This document shows, piece by piece, positions 43,244 through 51,797 of a stretch of DNA of 64,000 nt. Where the stretch lies: the NCBI GenBank assembly GCA_033485155.1, contig JAWQJJ010000001.1, forward strand, positions 186,001 to 250,000. Direction: 5' to 3'. Both the position numbers and the translations under genes were made by a program. Position 1 is the stretch's first letter. Every line of letters starts with the position of its first letter. Origin of the DNA: Methanomassiliicoccus sp. Lineage in GTDB: Archaea > Thermoplasmatota > Thermoplasmata > Methanomassiliicoccales > Methanomassiliicoccaceae. A model generated the notes under the pieces. It was given only the letters and a program-made list of their open reading frames with translations, was not told the origin of the DNA and searched no databases.

Positions 43244-44278
43244 TCACTTCGAACCCAGGATAGTGCGCACCGCCTGGTTGAAATCCATGTCCTTGGACAC
43301 CCGGATGCACCTGCACCCCACCTTCTGCCCCATCGCCACGTCGTTCTCGGTGTCCCCGATGACACATGATGACCGCAGATCTATCCCCAGGTCTCTGACT
43401 GCTCTTTCCAGCATCCCGGTGGCCGGCTTGCGGCAGCCGCAGCCCTCGTCCGGGCGGTGGGGGCAGTAGTAGATCGCGTCCAGCCTGGCTCCATCGGCCG
43501 CCAGATCCTTCCGGAGCTTCACATGAATGCGCTCGAGCATTTCTTCGTCAAAGTACCCCCTTCCTATCCCGGATTGATTGGTCACCAGCACGGTCAGGTA
43601 TCCGGCCTCATTGAGCAGGCGCATCGATTCCCCGACCCCTGGGAACAGCCTGAGGTCCTCCGGACGGGAGCAGTAAGGTACATCCTGGACGATGGTGTCG
43701 TCCCGGTCGATGAACACCGCCCGACGACCGAACATGCCTCTTTCCACGAGCCCGCAGATGATGTGCCCGGCGCACAGGTACGCCTCCTGGATCCGAGGCG
43801 TCCTCGTCGACGGGATGATTAGAGGGTGGTCCACCAGCTCTTTGATCGTGCCTCCTGAACCCGTGAAGGACGCGGTGACGAGGCCTAGCTCCTTCGCCCT
43901 CGTCAGCGCGAGGACGACATTCTTGGAGGTCCCGCTGGTGCTCAGGCCGACGGCCACGTCCCCGGCCCGGGCGCACGCTTCCAACTGCCTCACGAACACC
44001 CTCTCGTAGCCGTAATCGTTACCGATGCCGGTGATCGACGACAGCGACGACAGCGCTATGCCATCCATGGCCGGGCGCTCCATGAGGTAACGGCCGGAGA
44101 GCTCGGCCGCCAGGTGCATGGCATCAGCGGCGCTCCCTCCGTTGCCGAAGAAGATGATTCTGCCACCCTGGCGCAGCGAGGTGATCATGGCCTCGGCGAT
44201 GGCCTCTATCTGGTGGCAATCGAGGGACGCGATCACCGCTGACGACTCCCTCAGCTCTTCGTCAACGAGAAGGGCCAT
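43244..44278 (-). CDS. gmhAB: Fused sedoheptulose-7-P isomerase and heptose bisphosphate phosphatase
   Basis: The 344-residue fusion has an N-terminal SIS domain (about 1-185) with IIFFGNGGSAADAMHLAAEL, the GmhA signature. The C-terminal HAD domain (about 187-340) has VFIDRDDTIVQD, VTNQSGIGRGYF, CPHRPDEGCGCRKPATGML and VIGDTENDVAMG, all typical of GmhB. Together they isomerise sedoheptulose-7-P and dephosphorylate heptose-1,7-bisphosphate. ATG 44278 has GGAGGT upstream and overlaps the kinase gene by 17 nt. The separate gmhA and gmhB of bacteria are joined here. Confidence 0.88.
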   Translation of the reverse strand: MALLVDEELRESSAVIASLDCHQIEAIAEAMITSLRQGGRIIFFGNGGSAADAMHLAAELSGRYLMERPAMDGIALSSLSSITGIGNDYGYERVFVRQLEACARAGDVAVGLSTSGTSKNVVLALTRAKELGLVTASFTGSGGTIKELVDHPLIIPSTRTPRIQEAYLCAGHIICGLVERGMFGRRAVFIDRDDTIVQDVPYCSRPEDLRLFPGVGESMRLLNEAGYLTVLVTNQSGIGRGYFDEEMLERIHVKLRKDLAADGARLDAIYYCPHRPDEGCGCRKPATGMLERAVRDLGIDLRSSCVIGDTENDVAMGQKVGCRCIRVSKDMDFNQAVRTILGSK

Positions 44279-45305
44279 CAGAGTACCTCCAGGTCTGCAG
44301 TCCATACTTGTCGAAGTTATAGGTGACGATGTCCACGCCCAACTTGGTCAGCTCGTTGGCCACCTTGTGCTTGCGATCGTACTCGCATACGAAGAACATG
44401 AAGCCCCCACCCCCTGCGCCGGAAATCTTGCCGCCTACGGCACCGTTGGCCAATGCCGTCTCATAGATGAGGTCGATGCGATCATTGGAGATCTGGGAGG
44501 TAAACTTCTTCTTCGCCTCCCAGGATTCGTTGAGGAGCTCCCCGATCCTGCGGATCTCGCCGCACAGGAGGGCATCCTTCATCTCCCGCGCCAGCTGCTT
44601 GGTGCGGTCCAGGGCCTCCACGACCTGCTCGTCCTTCTTCAGGTATCCGGCGGTCTGGCTATGGATGATGTTCGCCGAGTCTCTCGTTTTGCCGGTATTG
44701 CCCAGCAGCAGCTGGTAGTGGAGCTCGTTGAGGATGTCGGTCTTCACCCGCAGCGGCGTCACGATGGTATCGTGGCCTTTGAACTCCATGAAGTTGAAGC
44801 CACCAAACACCGACGCGAACTGGTCCTGCTTGCCGCCCTCCAGGCCGAGCTCCTTCCTCTCCAGGAAATACGCCAGGTGGGCGATGTCGTACTGAGACAG
44901 CGGCTCGTTGAGCCACTCCACCATCGCCCCGATGATCGAGACGATGACCGTGGACGACGACCCCAGGCCGGAGCCGGGCGGGGCCTCGCAATGGAGGAAC
45001 ATATCGAAGCCACGGTCCACCTCGAAATGGTTGAGCACCGCCTTGATGAGGTCGAGGTTGCCATCATAGACGAACATATCTCCGCTGGCCCTCCACTTCT
45101 CCACGATGCCGTAGTCGAGAGAACGAATGGTGATCTCCTTATCCTTACGGGGAGAAATGGTGCAGTAGGCGAACCGGTCGATCGTCGAGTTGAGGACCGC
45201 GCCCCCCTGTTCCTCGCAGTACGGGGGCACGTCCGTACCCCCGCCAGCGAAGCTGATGCGCAAGGGCGCCTTGCTCCTGATCAGCTGCTTCCTCTCTCCC
45301 ATCAT
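44262..45305 (-). CDS. hddA: D-glycero-alpha-D-manno-heptose-7-phosphate kinase (HddA-like)
   Basis: The 347-residue GHMP kinase has KAPLRISFAGGGTDVPPYCE, the ATP motif PPGSGLGSSSTVIVSIIGAM and the C-terminal ISGAGGGGFMFFVC. The opening GGGTDVPPY is that of HddA, which makes the 1,7-bisphosphate for GDP-heptose. ATG 45305 or 45302 follow GAGGGG. Its gene overlaps the GmhAB fusion, so kinase, isomerase and phosphatase are one operon. A nucleotidyltransferase such as HddC is not next door; the gene at 23224 is a remote candidate. Confidence 0.87.
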   Translation of the reverse strand: MMGERKQLIRSKAPLRISFAGGGTDVPPYCEEQGGAVLNSTIDRFAYCTISPRKDKEITIRSLDYGIVEKWRASGDMFVYDGNLDLIKAVLNHFEVDRGFDMFLHCEAPPGSGLGSSSTVIVSIIGAMVEWLNEPLSQYDIAHLAYFLERKELGLEGGKQDQFASVFGGFNFMEFKGHDTIVTPLRVKTDILNELHYQLLLGNTGKTRDSANIIHSQTAGYLKKDEQVVEALDRTKQLAREMKDALLCGEIRRIGELLNESWEAKKKFTSQISNDRIDLIYETALANGAVGGKISGAGGGGFMFFVCEYDRKHKVANELTKLGVDIVTYNFDKYGLQTWRYSDGPSR

Positions 45306-45457
45306 CGACCCCTCATTATGGAGCGAGGATTTAATACCAAGCTGAATCTGAAACGAATCTTAAAACACCGTAGGGAAAAAAAGTTATGAGATGGCATCGA
45401 CCCTGTCCAGAGCCCGCCGTCCTTTAATTTCAAAAATTTTTGCGGTTTAATCATATC

Positions 45458-45542
45458 GTATTTCGTAAAAAAAGCCAGATTTTTATTCGGCTCGTATGAC
45501 TTCATTTTATTATTCGAAAGAAAATTGAAACGTACGAAATAC
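45458..45542. repeat. Separated 10-bp inverted repeat in the 45306-45620 intergenic region
   Basis: GTATTTCGTA (45458-45467) and TACGAAATAC (45533-45542) are perfect reverse complements, 65 bp apart. They lie in a very AT-rich region between divergent hddA and the amino-acid transporter. They could be paired half-sites for a looping regulator. The remaining part of this 315-bp region holds T-runs and likely TATA elements, but no gene. Confidence 0.45.
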
Positions 45543-45620
45543 ACACAGGGCCTGTTTTGTCCGAAATCAGACCCAGATGTCAATACATGTTTATTTAGTG
45601 GTAAGCTATTCGCAGAAATC

Positions 45621-46514
45621 ATGTCGGATTCTGTGGGAGGAACGACCCCATCGCCCTTGAAGAAAAAGGGTAAAAAAACATGGGTAATAGCCGCAATCGT
45701 CGTGGTCGTCGTGGTGGTCATGATCGCCGCGGTGGTCCTCGGTGGCCTGACCAAAGGCAGCACTGAAAAGTACGGGCTCGAAAAGATCAAGGAACAAGGC
45801 AAGATCGTTATGTGGACGGAAGCATCATTCCCGCCCTTCGAATCATTCGATCCTACCAATAGCTCGATCTATGGATTCGACATCGATCTGGCCAACAAGA
45901 TCGCTGAAAACGTATCAAAAGAGCTCAACATGACCATAACCCTCCAGGTGGAGGATCGGGTTTTTGCAAACATTCCCACGGCTCTCAATAACAACCAGAT
46001 AGACATGAGCCTATCCGGAATGACTATAACCGATGAAAGGAACAAATCTGTCCTTTTCAGCGAACCTTACTATAAGGCTGAAGCAGGTTATGGTCTCCTG
46101 ACCCAGTCTACTGCCTCTGGCATGTCCAACATCGATGAGATATTGGCCAATGGCAAGAAGATAGTGGTCAACACGGGTACGACCTCGGAGTCATGGGTCA
46201 CCGAGAATCTGGTCGACACCGGTAAGGTTTCCAGTGACAAGGTCAAGAGCCTGCCCAAGATCTCCGATTGCGTACAGGACGTCAAGAGCGGATATTCGGA
46301 TGTCTTTATCATCGACAATCCGACCGTGAACGATGTCGTCTCCAAGTCCAATGGAGAGCTGAAGAACTCGGGCCTCATACCTCTGCCTGACGAGCCTTAT
46401 GGAGTAGCTATGAACCATAAGTCCACCGACCTCAAGGCATTAGTCGATAGGGTTATCGACGAGATGATGGCGAACGGGGAGATGGCAGCGCTAAGAGCCA
46501 AGTGGGGCCTGTGA
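45621..46514 (+). CDS. Polar amino-acid ABC transporter substrate-binding protein
   Basis: The 297-residue protein has a short basic lead and one membrane anchor (WVIAAIVVVVVVVMIAAVVL). The family-3 binding domain follows: IVMWTEASFPPFESFD, YGFDIDLANKIAENV, IDMSLSGMTITDERNKSVLF and DEPYGVAMNH. It binds a polar amino acid such as Gln, Glu or His outside the cell. ATG 45621 is chosen because the upstream open frame has no homologous content. T-rich sequence with TATA-like boxes follows the gene. Confidence 0.9.
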   Translation: MSDSVGGTTPSPLKKKGKKTWVIAAIVVVVVVVMIAAVVLGGLTKGSTEKYGLEKIKEQGKIVMWTEASFPPFESFDPTNSSIYGFDIDLANKIAENVSKELNMTITLQVEDRVFANIPTALNNNQIDMSLSGMTITDERNKSVLFSEPYYKAEAGYGLLTQSTASGMSNIDEILANGKKIVVNTGTTSESWVTENLVDTGKVSSDKVKSLPKISDCVQDVKSGYSDVFIIDNPTVNDVVSKSNGELKNSGLIPLPDEPYGVAMNHKSTDLKALVDRVIDEMMANGEMAALRAKWGL

Positions 46515-46565
46515 GGCCCCTAAAAACCTCTTTTATTTATATTTAATATAATAGCAGGTCATATT
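46515..46565 (+). promoter_or_regulatory. T-rich terminator or internal promoter between SBP and permease
   Basis: The 51-bp gap contains CTCTTTTATTTATATTTAATATAATAG. It could attenuate transcription after the binding-protein gene or serve as a TATA box for the permease. Either would allow binding protein to exceed permease, as is usual in importers. Confidence 0.35.
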
Positions 46566-47318
46566 ATGACGTTCAGAGACACGCTTAACCAGCGAAAAGA
46601 GATCGTAAACAAGATTGGTGTTGCAATTGTCATCATTCTTCTATTCGCCATAATGCTTCAATCGCAGACCAATGCGAAGTTTGCGAATCAATATCTGAAT
46701 GCAACAATTGTGACCGTTGAGATAAGCCTGGTCTCGATCGCCATGGGTCTCGGCATCGGCATAGTCATGGGGCTGGGGCGCATCTCGAAAAATTTTATTG
46801 CTAGAGGGATAGCAACAATCTACATCGAAATTCTCAGAGGGACGCCGCTACTCATTCAGATATTCATTCTCTACTACGGTGTCGCTTCGTTCCATATTCT
46901 CTTCAATCCCTTTGTGGCCGGTGCCTTAGCTCTGGGGCTTAATAGTGGGGCCTATCAGGCTGAGATCATCCGAGGAGGAATTCAATCAATACCCACTGGC
47001 CAGATGGAAGCTGCTAGATCTTCCGGGTTGTCGTATCTCCAGGCCATGCGCTACGTAATTTTACCACAGGGGTTCCGGTTGATTATTCCCCCCATGACCA
47101 ATGAATACGTCACTGTGATCAAGGATTCATCGCTGGCCTACACGATCGGAGTAATGGAAATCACTTACTGGTCGTCAAGGATCATCCCGCAAACCTTCGA
47201 TACTTTCACTATCCTGTTGTTCGCGGCTCTGATCTACTTCACCCTGACCTTTTCGACCTCGACCATCATGAGGCTGGTGGAGAGAAAATTCCGTATACCT
47301 GGGTACATGGGGGCCTAA
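46566..47318 (+). CDS. Polar amino-acid ABC transporter permease
   Basis: The 250-residue protein has five to six membrane helices. The His/Glu/Gln/Arg-opine permease motifs are present: IYIEILRGTPLLIQIFILYY, GLNSGAYQAEIIRGGIQSIP and the EAA loop EAARSSGLSYLQAMRYVILP. It probably acts as a homodimer with the ATPase encoded 3 nt downstream. Confidence 0.92.
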   Translation: MTFRDTLNQRKEIVNKIGVAIVIILLFAIMLQSQTNAKFANQYLNATIVTVEISLVSIAMGLGIGIVMGLGRISKNFIARGIATIYIEILRGTPLLIQIFILYYGVASFHILFNPFVAGALALGLNSGAYQAEIIRGGIQSIPTGQMEAARSSGLSYLQAMRYVILPQGFRLIIPPMTNEYVTVIKDSSLAYTIGVMEITYWSSRIIPQTFDTFTILLFAALIYFTLTFSTSTIMRLVERKFRIPGYMGA

Positions 47319-47321
47319 TCA

Positions 47322-48086
47322 ATGGTCACTCCTTTGATTGAAATGAAGAACATCCAGAAGAGCTTCGGAACGAACCACGTCCTCAAGGGCATATCGTTCA
47401 AGGTGATGCCCGGCGAGGTCGTGGCGATCATCGGCCCCTCTGGCAGTGGAAAAAGCACCCTGCTGAGGTGCATCAACCGACTGAATGAGCCCGACTCCGG
47501 TGACATCCTTTTCGATGGCTATACCATCATGGAGAAGGACATAGACATCGACCTTGTCCGCTCCCAGATGACCATGGTATTTCAGGGGTTCAACCTGTTC
47601 ATGCACCTCACGGCAAGGAAGAATATCGCACTCCCCTTGAGAGAGGTCAAGAAGATGAAGAAAGAGGAGGCGGACCGACTGGCTCTCGAGGCCTTAGATA
47701 AGGTCGGCCTGCGGGAGAAGGCGGACGCCTATCCAGGTGAGCTGTCCGGTGGGCAGCAGCAGCGTGTCGCCATCGCCCGAGCCTTTGCCATGCATCCCAA
47801 GGTCCTGCTGTTCGACGAGCCGACGTCGGCCCTCGACCCGGAACTCATCGGGGAGGTGCTGGAGGTCATGAAGAAGCTCGCTTACATGGGCATGACCATG
47901 GTCGTGGTGACGCACGAGATGGCCTTCGCCCGTGATGTCGCCGACCGTGTCATCTTCATGGATCAGGGCGTTGTAGCGGAAGAGGGCGACCCTGCGGTAA
48001 TCTTCACCAAACCGAGCAATGACCGAACCAGGCAATTCCTTAAGCGTGTGCTCCAGGAGGAGCAGAACCCGCCTCCTCCTCAATAG
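47322..48086 (+). CDS. glnQ: Polar amino-acid ABC transporter ATP-binding protein
   Basis: The 254-residue ATPase has Walker [11 protein letters not shown]-loop [14 protein letters not shown], signature [14 protein letters not shown], Walker [21 protein letters not shown] and switch [16 protein letters not shown]. It is typical of GlnQ/HisP proteins. It completes the SBP-permease-ATPase operon, with 3 nt between permease and ATPase. Confidence 0.92.
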   Translation: MVTPLIEMKNIQKSFGTNHVLKGISFKVMPGEVVAIIGPSGSGKSTLLRCINRLNEPDSGDILFDGYTIMEKDIDIDLVRSQMTMVFQGFNLFMHLTARKNIALPLREVKKMKKEEADRLALEALDKVGLREKADAYPGELSGGQQQRVAIARAFAMHPKVLLFDEPTSALDPELIGEVLEVMKKLAYMGMTMVVVTHEMAFARDVADRVIFMDQGVVAEEGDPAVIFTKPSNDRTRQFLKRVLQEEQNPPPPQ

Positions 48087-48145
48087 CCACGTCCTCTTCT
48101 TTTTATAAAACGGAGTGCTAAGCGAAGTCGTATTTGGGTGTAGGG

Positions 48146-49093
48146 ATGAAGAAGTCAGAAAGGGAAAACAAGGTTTGGTTAGACGGTAGACTGACGGGGA
48201 TCCAGGATGTCCGGGTGTCCCCCCTCTCGTACGGCCTGCACTACGGATGGGGCGTCTACGAGGGCCTGAGAGCTTACGACACGACGAAGGGAAGGGCGGT
48301 GTTCCGTCTGAGGGACCACATGGCCCGATTCCTCGATTCGGCCAGGTTCTTGCAGCTGGACGTCCCATATTCCCTGGATGAGCTATGCGAGGCGGTGAAG
48401 GAGGTCTGCCGGGCCAACGGACCTCAAGCGGACTACATCCGCCCGCTCGCCTTCTATGGCGAGAACGGTGAGCTGGCGCTCAGCGCGGTGAACGTGCCCA
48501 CTCACGTCGCCATCATGACCGTGCACATGGGCGCCTACATCAGGGGAGGAGCGCCGGGCGCGTCGCTCATCACCTCCTCGTGGGAGCGGCCGTCCAATCT
48601 AGCCACCTCGCTGATGGCCAAGGTCTGTGGCAACTATGTCAACTCCATCGTCGCCAAGAAGGAGGCCATGCGCCAGGGGGCCGATGAAGCGCTGATGCTC
48701 AACCACAACGGCTCGGTGGCGGAGGCCTCGGCGGAGAACGTGTTCATGGTCCGCCACGGCAAGCTCGTCACCCCCGGGCTGTCGGAGGGCATACTGGAAG
48801 GCATCACCCGGGACACCGTTATCGAACTGGCCAGGGAGCTCGGCTACGAGGTCGTGGAGAGGAGCATCACCCGCGGGGAGATTCTCATCGCTGACGAGGT
48901 GTTCATGACCGGGACCGCCGCCGAACTGCACCCGGTGCGCTCGATCGACGGGATCCCCATCGGCAAGGAGGTCCCCGGACCCGTCACGGCCGAGCTGAGG
49001 GACCTCTACAGTAAAGTGGTCCGAGGAGAGATCGAGGCCCGCACCGGCTGGCTGGATGTCATCGATCCCACCATCCGTGGCCGTAAGAAGTGA
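48146..49093 (+). CDS. ilvE: Branched-chain amino-acid aminotransferase
   Basis: The 315-residue class IV PLP enzyme begins KVWLDGRLTGIQDVRVSPLS. It has the YGLHYGWGVYEGLRAY substrate region, KVCGNYVNSIVAKKEAMRQG with the PLP lysine region, and EASAENVFMVRHGKLVTPG. It interconverts Val, Leu and Ile with their 2-oxoacids. ATG 48146, with GTAGGG upstream, is preferred over TTG 48134. The 2-oxoacid oxidoreductase genes lie 0.6 kb downstream, with rubrerythrin in between. Confidence 0.93.
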   Translation: MKKSERENKVWLDGRLTGIQDVRVSPLSYGLHYGWGVYEGLRAYDTTKGRAVFRLRDHMARFLDSARFLQLDVPYSLDELCEAVKEVCRANGPQADYIRPLAFYGENGELALSAVNVPTHVAIMTVHMGAYIRGGAPGASLITSSWERPSNLATSLMAKVCGNYVNSIVAKKEAMRQGADEALMLNHNGSVAEASAENVFMVRHGKLVTPGLSEGILEGITRDTVIELARELGYEVVERSITRGEILIADEVFMTGTAAELHPVRSIDGIPIGKEVPGPVTAELRDLYSKVVRGEIEARTGWLDVIDPTIRGRKK

Positions 49094-49153
49094 ACCTTTG
49101 CGGCTCAAACGTCTTATACTTTTTTTGACCATGCTTAGGCCAGGTAATTCGAC

Positions 49154-49657
49154 ATGTCAGACACGGTGAAAAACTTGAAGGAGGCGTTCGCCGGGGAGTC
49201 CCAGGCCAACCGCAAGTACCTCGCCTTCGCCCAGAAGGCTCACCAGGATGGCTACGAGCAGGTGGCCAGGCTCTTCCGGGCTGCCGCCGAGGCGGAGACC
49301 ATCCACGCCCACGCGCACCTCAGGGTGCTGAAGGGCGTGAAGACCACGGAGGAGAACCTTCAGGAAGCGATCAACGGGGAAAACTACGAGCACACTACCA
49401 TGTACCCGGGGTTCATCGAGCAGGCCAAGAAGGAGGGGAACAAGGATGCAGTGCGCTCCTTCACCTTCGCCAACGAGGTGGAGAAGGTCCATGAGGCCCT
49501 TTACAAGGCCGCCTACTCCTCGGTGCAGAGCAAGAAGGATCTACCGACCAAGAAGCTGTACATCTGCCCAGTGTGCGGCAACATCGAGGAGGGCGAACCA
49601 CCAGAGGAATGCTCGGTGTGCGGCGCCCCAGGATCCTCGTTCCGCGAGGTCCTTTAA
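49154..49657 (+). CDS. rbr: Rubrerythrin
   Basis: The 167-residue protein has an N-terminal ferritin-like diiron domain with FAGESQANRKYLAFAQKA, EAETIHAHAHLRVL and FANEVEKVHEALYK. The C-terminal rubredoxin domain has CPVCGNIEEG and CSVCGAPGS. It reduces peroxide in anaerobes and so would protect oxygen-sensitive enzymes such as nitrogenase and the adjacent oxidoreductase. A TATA-like TTATACTT near 49111-49118 gives it its own promoter. Confidence 0.95.
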   Translation: MSDTVKNLKEAFAGESQANRKYLAFAQKAHQDGYEQVARLFRAAAEAETIHAHAHLRVLKGVKTTEENLQEAINGENYEHTTMYPGFIEQAKKEGNKDAVRSFTFANEVEKVHEALYKAAYSSVQSKKDLPTKKLYICPVCGNIEEGEPPEECSVCGAPGSSFREVL

Positions 49658-49716
49658 TCCTTTTCGGCCCATCCGGGCCACTTTCTTATCCTTTCACAGC
49701 GCTTCAGCCCCTATAG

Positions 49717-50631
49717 ATGTACGAGATCAGGTTCCATGGGCGAGGCGGGCAGGGCGCGGTTATGGCCGCTCAGACCCTGGCCGACGCGGCGGTACGCATA
49801 GGCTTCCAGGCGCAAGCGTTCCCCTACTTCGGTGCGGAGCGCAGGGGGGCTCCGGTGGAAGCGTACGCCCGGATCGACACCGCCAAGATCAGGACCAAGA
49901 GCCAGGTGTACCGGCCCCACCTGGTCGTGATAATGGACGCCTCTCTGTTGGAGCTGGAGGGCCCTGCGTCCGGCCTAAGGCCGGATGGCAAGGTGGTCAT
50001 GAACGTTGCTCAGCGGCCGGAGGAGCTGGACCTGGGGGCGGGGGTGGACGCCGAGTGTGGCACCGTTGACGCCTCGTCCATCGCCCTGGAGACGCTCAAG
50101 ATGCCGGTGGTCAACACCGCCATGCTGGGCGCCGTGGCCAAGGTGTGGAACGTTGTACCTCTGGACGCCATCCTGGAGGCGATAGAGGATCGGTTCGGGG
50201 GCAAGCTGGGGCGGAGGGCGGGAATGCTCAATGCCGAGGCCGCCCGGAGGGCTTACGAGGCCACCGTGGTCGGTCGCACCCAGGGTAAGCGGGAATACGT
50301 ACAGCCGAAGCGCTGGCTACCAGTGTGGGACGAGATACCCATCGGCGTTTCTCTCAGAAAGACGGCCCACGTCGAGGAGGAGGTCGGCCCGGCGACCACC
50401 TACCAGCACCACACCGGACGGTGGAAGTGGTCGACGCCCCTGTACAAGAAGGACAAGTGCATCAGATGCCTGCGGTGCTGGTGGTCCTGTCCAGATGCCG
50501 CGATTGTCCGGCAGGACGACGATTACATGCGTTGGGACCTGGAGTATTGCAAAGGCTGCGGCATCTGCGCGGACATCTGTCCGGTAGAGGCGATCGACAT
50601 GCTGCAGGGGGCGCGCGGCACATGGCAGTGA
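49717..50631 (+). CDS. 2-oxoacid:ferredoxin oxidoreductase, fused gamma and delta subunits
   Basis: The 304-residue fusion has an N-terminal gamma domain (1-190: YEIRFHGRGGQGAVMAAQTL and FPYFGAERRGAPVEAYARI). The C-terminal ferredoxin-like delta domain (225-300) carries CIRCLRCWWSCPD and CKGCGICADICP, two 4Fe-4S clusters. In pyruvate synthases gamma and delta are usually separate. The alpha gene overlaps by 10 nt. Substrate is pyruvate or a branched 2-oxoacid. Confidence 0.9.
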   Translation: MYEIRFHGRGGQGAVMAAQTLADAAVRIGFQAQAFPYFGAERRGAPVEAYARIDTAKIRTKSQVYRPHLVVIMDASLLELEGPASGLRPDGKVVMNVAQRPEELDLGAGVDAECGTVDASSIALETLKMPVVNTAMLGAVAKVWNVVPLDAILEAIEDRFGGKLGRRAGMLNAEAARRAYEATVVGRTQGKREYVQPKRWLPVWDEIPIGVSLRKTAHVEEEVGPATTYQHHTGRWKWSTPLYKKDKCIRCLRCWWSCPDAAIVRQDDDYMRWDLEYCKGCGICADICPVEAIDMLQGARGTWQ

Positions 50632-51797
50632 AGACGATCACCGGCGACCAGGCGGTTGCGTACGGGGCGATGCTGGCCCGCGCCGAGGTCGTGCCTGGGT
50701 TCCCCATCACCCCCCAGACGGTCATAATCGAGCAAATTTCCGAGTTCATCAACGACGGCCTGATGGACGCCGACTTCATCCCCGCGGAGAGCGAGCACTC
50801 GGTCATGTCGGTGGCGGTCGGGGCGTCCGCCGGGGGGGTGCGGACCTTCACCGCCACATCGTCCCAGGGCCTGGCCCTCATGTACGAGATGTTGTTCGCC
50901 GCCGCACCGACGCGCCTGCCGGTGGTCATGGCCGTGGCCAACCGCAGCCTGGGGGCCGCGTCGGGCATCTGGACGGAGCACAACGACTCGGTGCCGGTGC
51001 GGGAGAGCGGTTGGCTGCAGGTGTACGTGGAGGACAACCAGGAGGCGCTGGACATGATCATCCAGGCCTTCCGCATTGCCGAGGACCGTCGGGTGATGCT
51101 GCCGATCATGGTATGCTTGGACGGTTTTATTCTCTCCCACGTGGTGGAGGGCGTGGACATCCCGGAGCAGGCAGTGGTGGACCGCTTCCTTCCCCGGTTC
51201 GCCCCGGTGAACGTTCTGGATCCCAGGGACCCAATCATGATGAACCCGGTGACTCCGCCCGAGTTCGCCACCGAGCTTAGGTACCAGCAGGACCGGGCAG
51301 TGGAGGCCGCCAGGACAGTGATCGGGGAGGCAGACGAAGAGTTCGCCGCCCTCACCGGCCGGCGGTACGGCGGGCTGTTCGAAGCGTACCGCCTGGAGGA
51401 TGCCGAGTTCGCCCTTATCGGCCTAGGCACCTGGGCCGGCATCGCCCGGGAGGTCGTCGACCAGCTGAGGGCGGAGGGCAAGAAGGCCGGACTGATCAAG
51501 CTCCGGTACATGCGCCCCTTCCCCGGGCAGGAGCTGCGGCAAGCGACGCTAAACCTCAAGGCGCTGGGCACCTTCGACCGCTCAGCGGCGTTCAACGGCT
51601 ACGGCCCGGTGTTCACCGAGGTCCGCAACGCGCTGTATGGCAGCGGGATAACCGTGACCGACCACCTGGCTGGGATAGGTGGGCGGGACATCACCGCGGA
51701 GATGGTAAGGGACATGTATGGCCTGGTGGAGCGGAGCGCCCGGGGGGAGAAGGTCAGGGACTGCACCTGGCATGCGCTGAGAGGTGAGATGGAATGA
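50622..51797 (+). CDS. porA: 2-oxoacid:ferredoxin oxidoreductase alpha subunit
   Basis: The 391-residue protein has TGDQAVAYGAMLARAEVVPG, FPITPQTVIIEQISEFI, FTATSSQGLALMYEMLF and WTEHNDSVPVRESGW. These match PorA-type subunits that bind the pyrimidine of TPP. ATG 50622 overlaps the gamma-delta gene by 10 nt; the open frame upstream is not used. The 3' end overlaps the beta gene by ATGA. Confidence 0.92.
   Translation: MAVKTITGDQAVAYGAMLARAEVVPGFPITPQTVIIEQISEFINDGLMDADFIPAESEHSVMSVAVGASAGGVRTFTATSSQGLALMYEMLFAAAPTRLPVVMAVANRSLGAASGIWTEHNDSVPVRESGWLQVYVEDNQEALDMIIQAFRIAEDRRVMLPIMVCLDGFILSHVVEGVDIPEQAVVDRFLPRFAPVNVLDPRDPIMMNPVTPPEFATELRYQQDRAVEAARTVIGEADEEFAALTGRRYGGLFEAYRLEDAEFALIGLGTWAGIAREVVDQLRAEGKKAGLIKLRYMRPFPGQELRQATLNLKALGTFDRSAAFNGYGPVFTEVRNALYGSGITVTDHLAGIGGRDITAEMVRDMYGLVERSARGEKVRDCTWHALRGEME

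Noticed and set aside
44118-45389. A 423-codon plus-strand ORF over the heptose genes
   Set aside because: Antisense to the GHMP kinase and SIS/HAD genes, whose motifs are unambiguous.
50325-50621. Longer porA reading frame
   Set aside because: It overlaps the ferredoxin domain of the preceding gene and reads as a shadow frame. ATG 50622 directly precedes the conserved PorA start.
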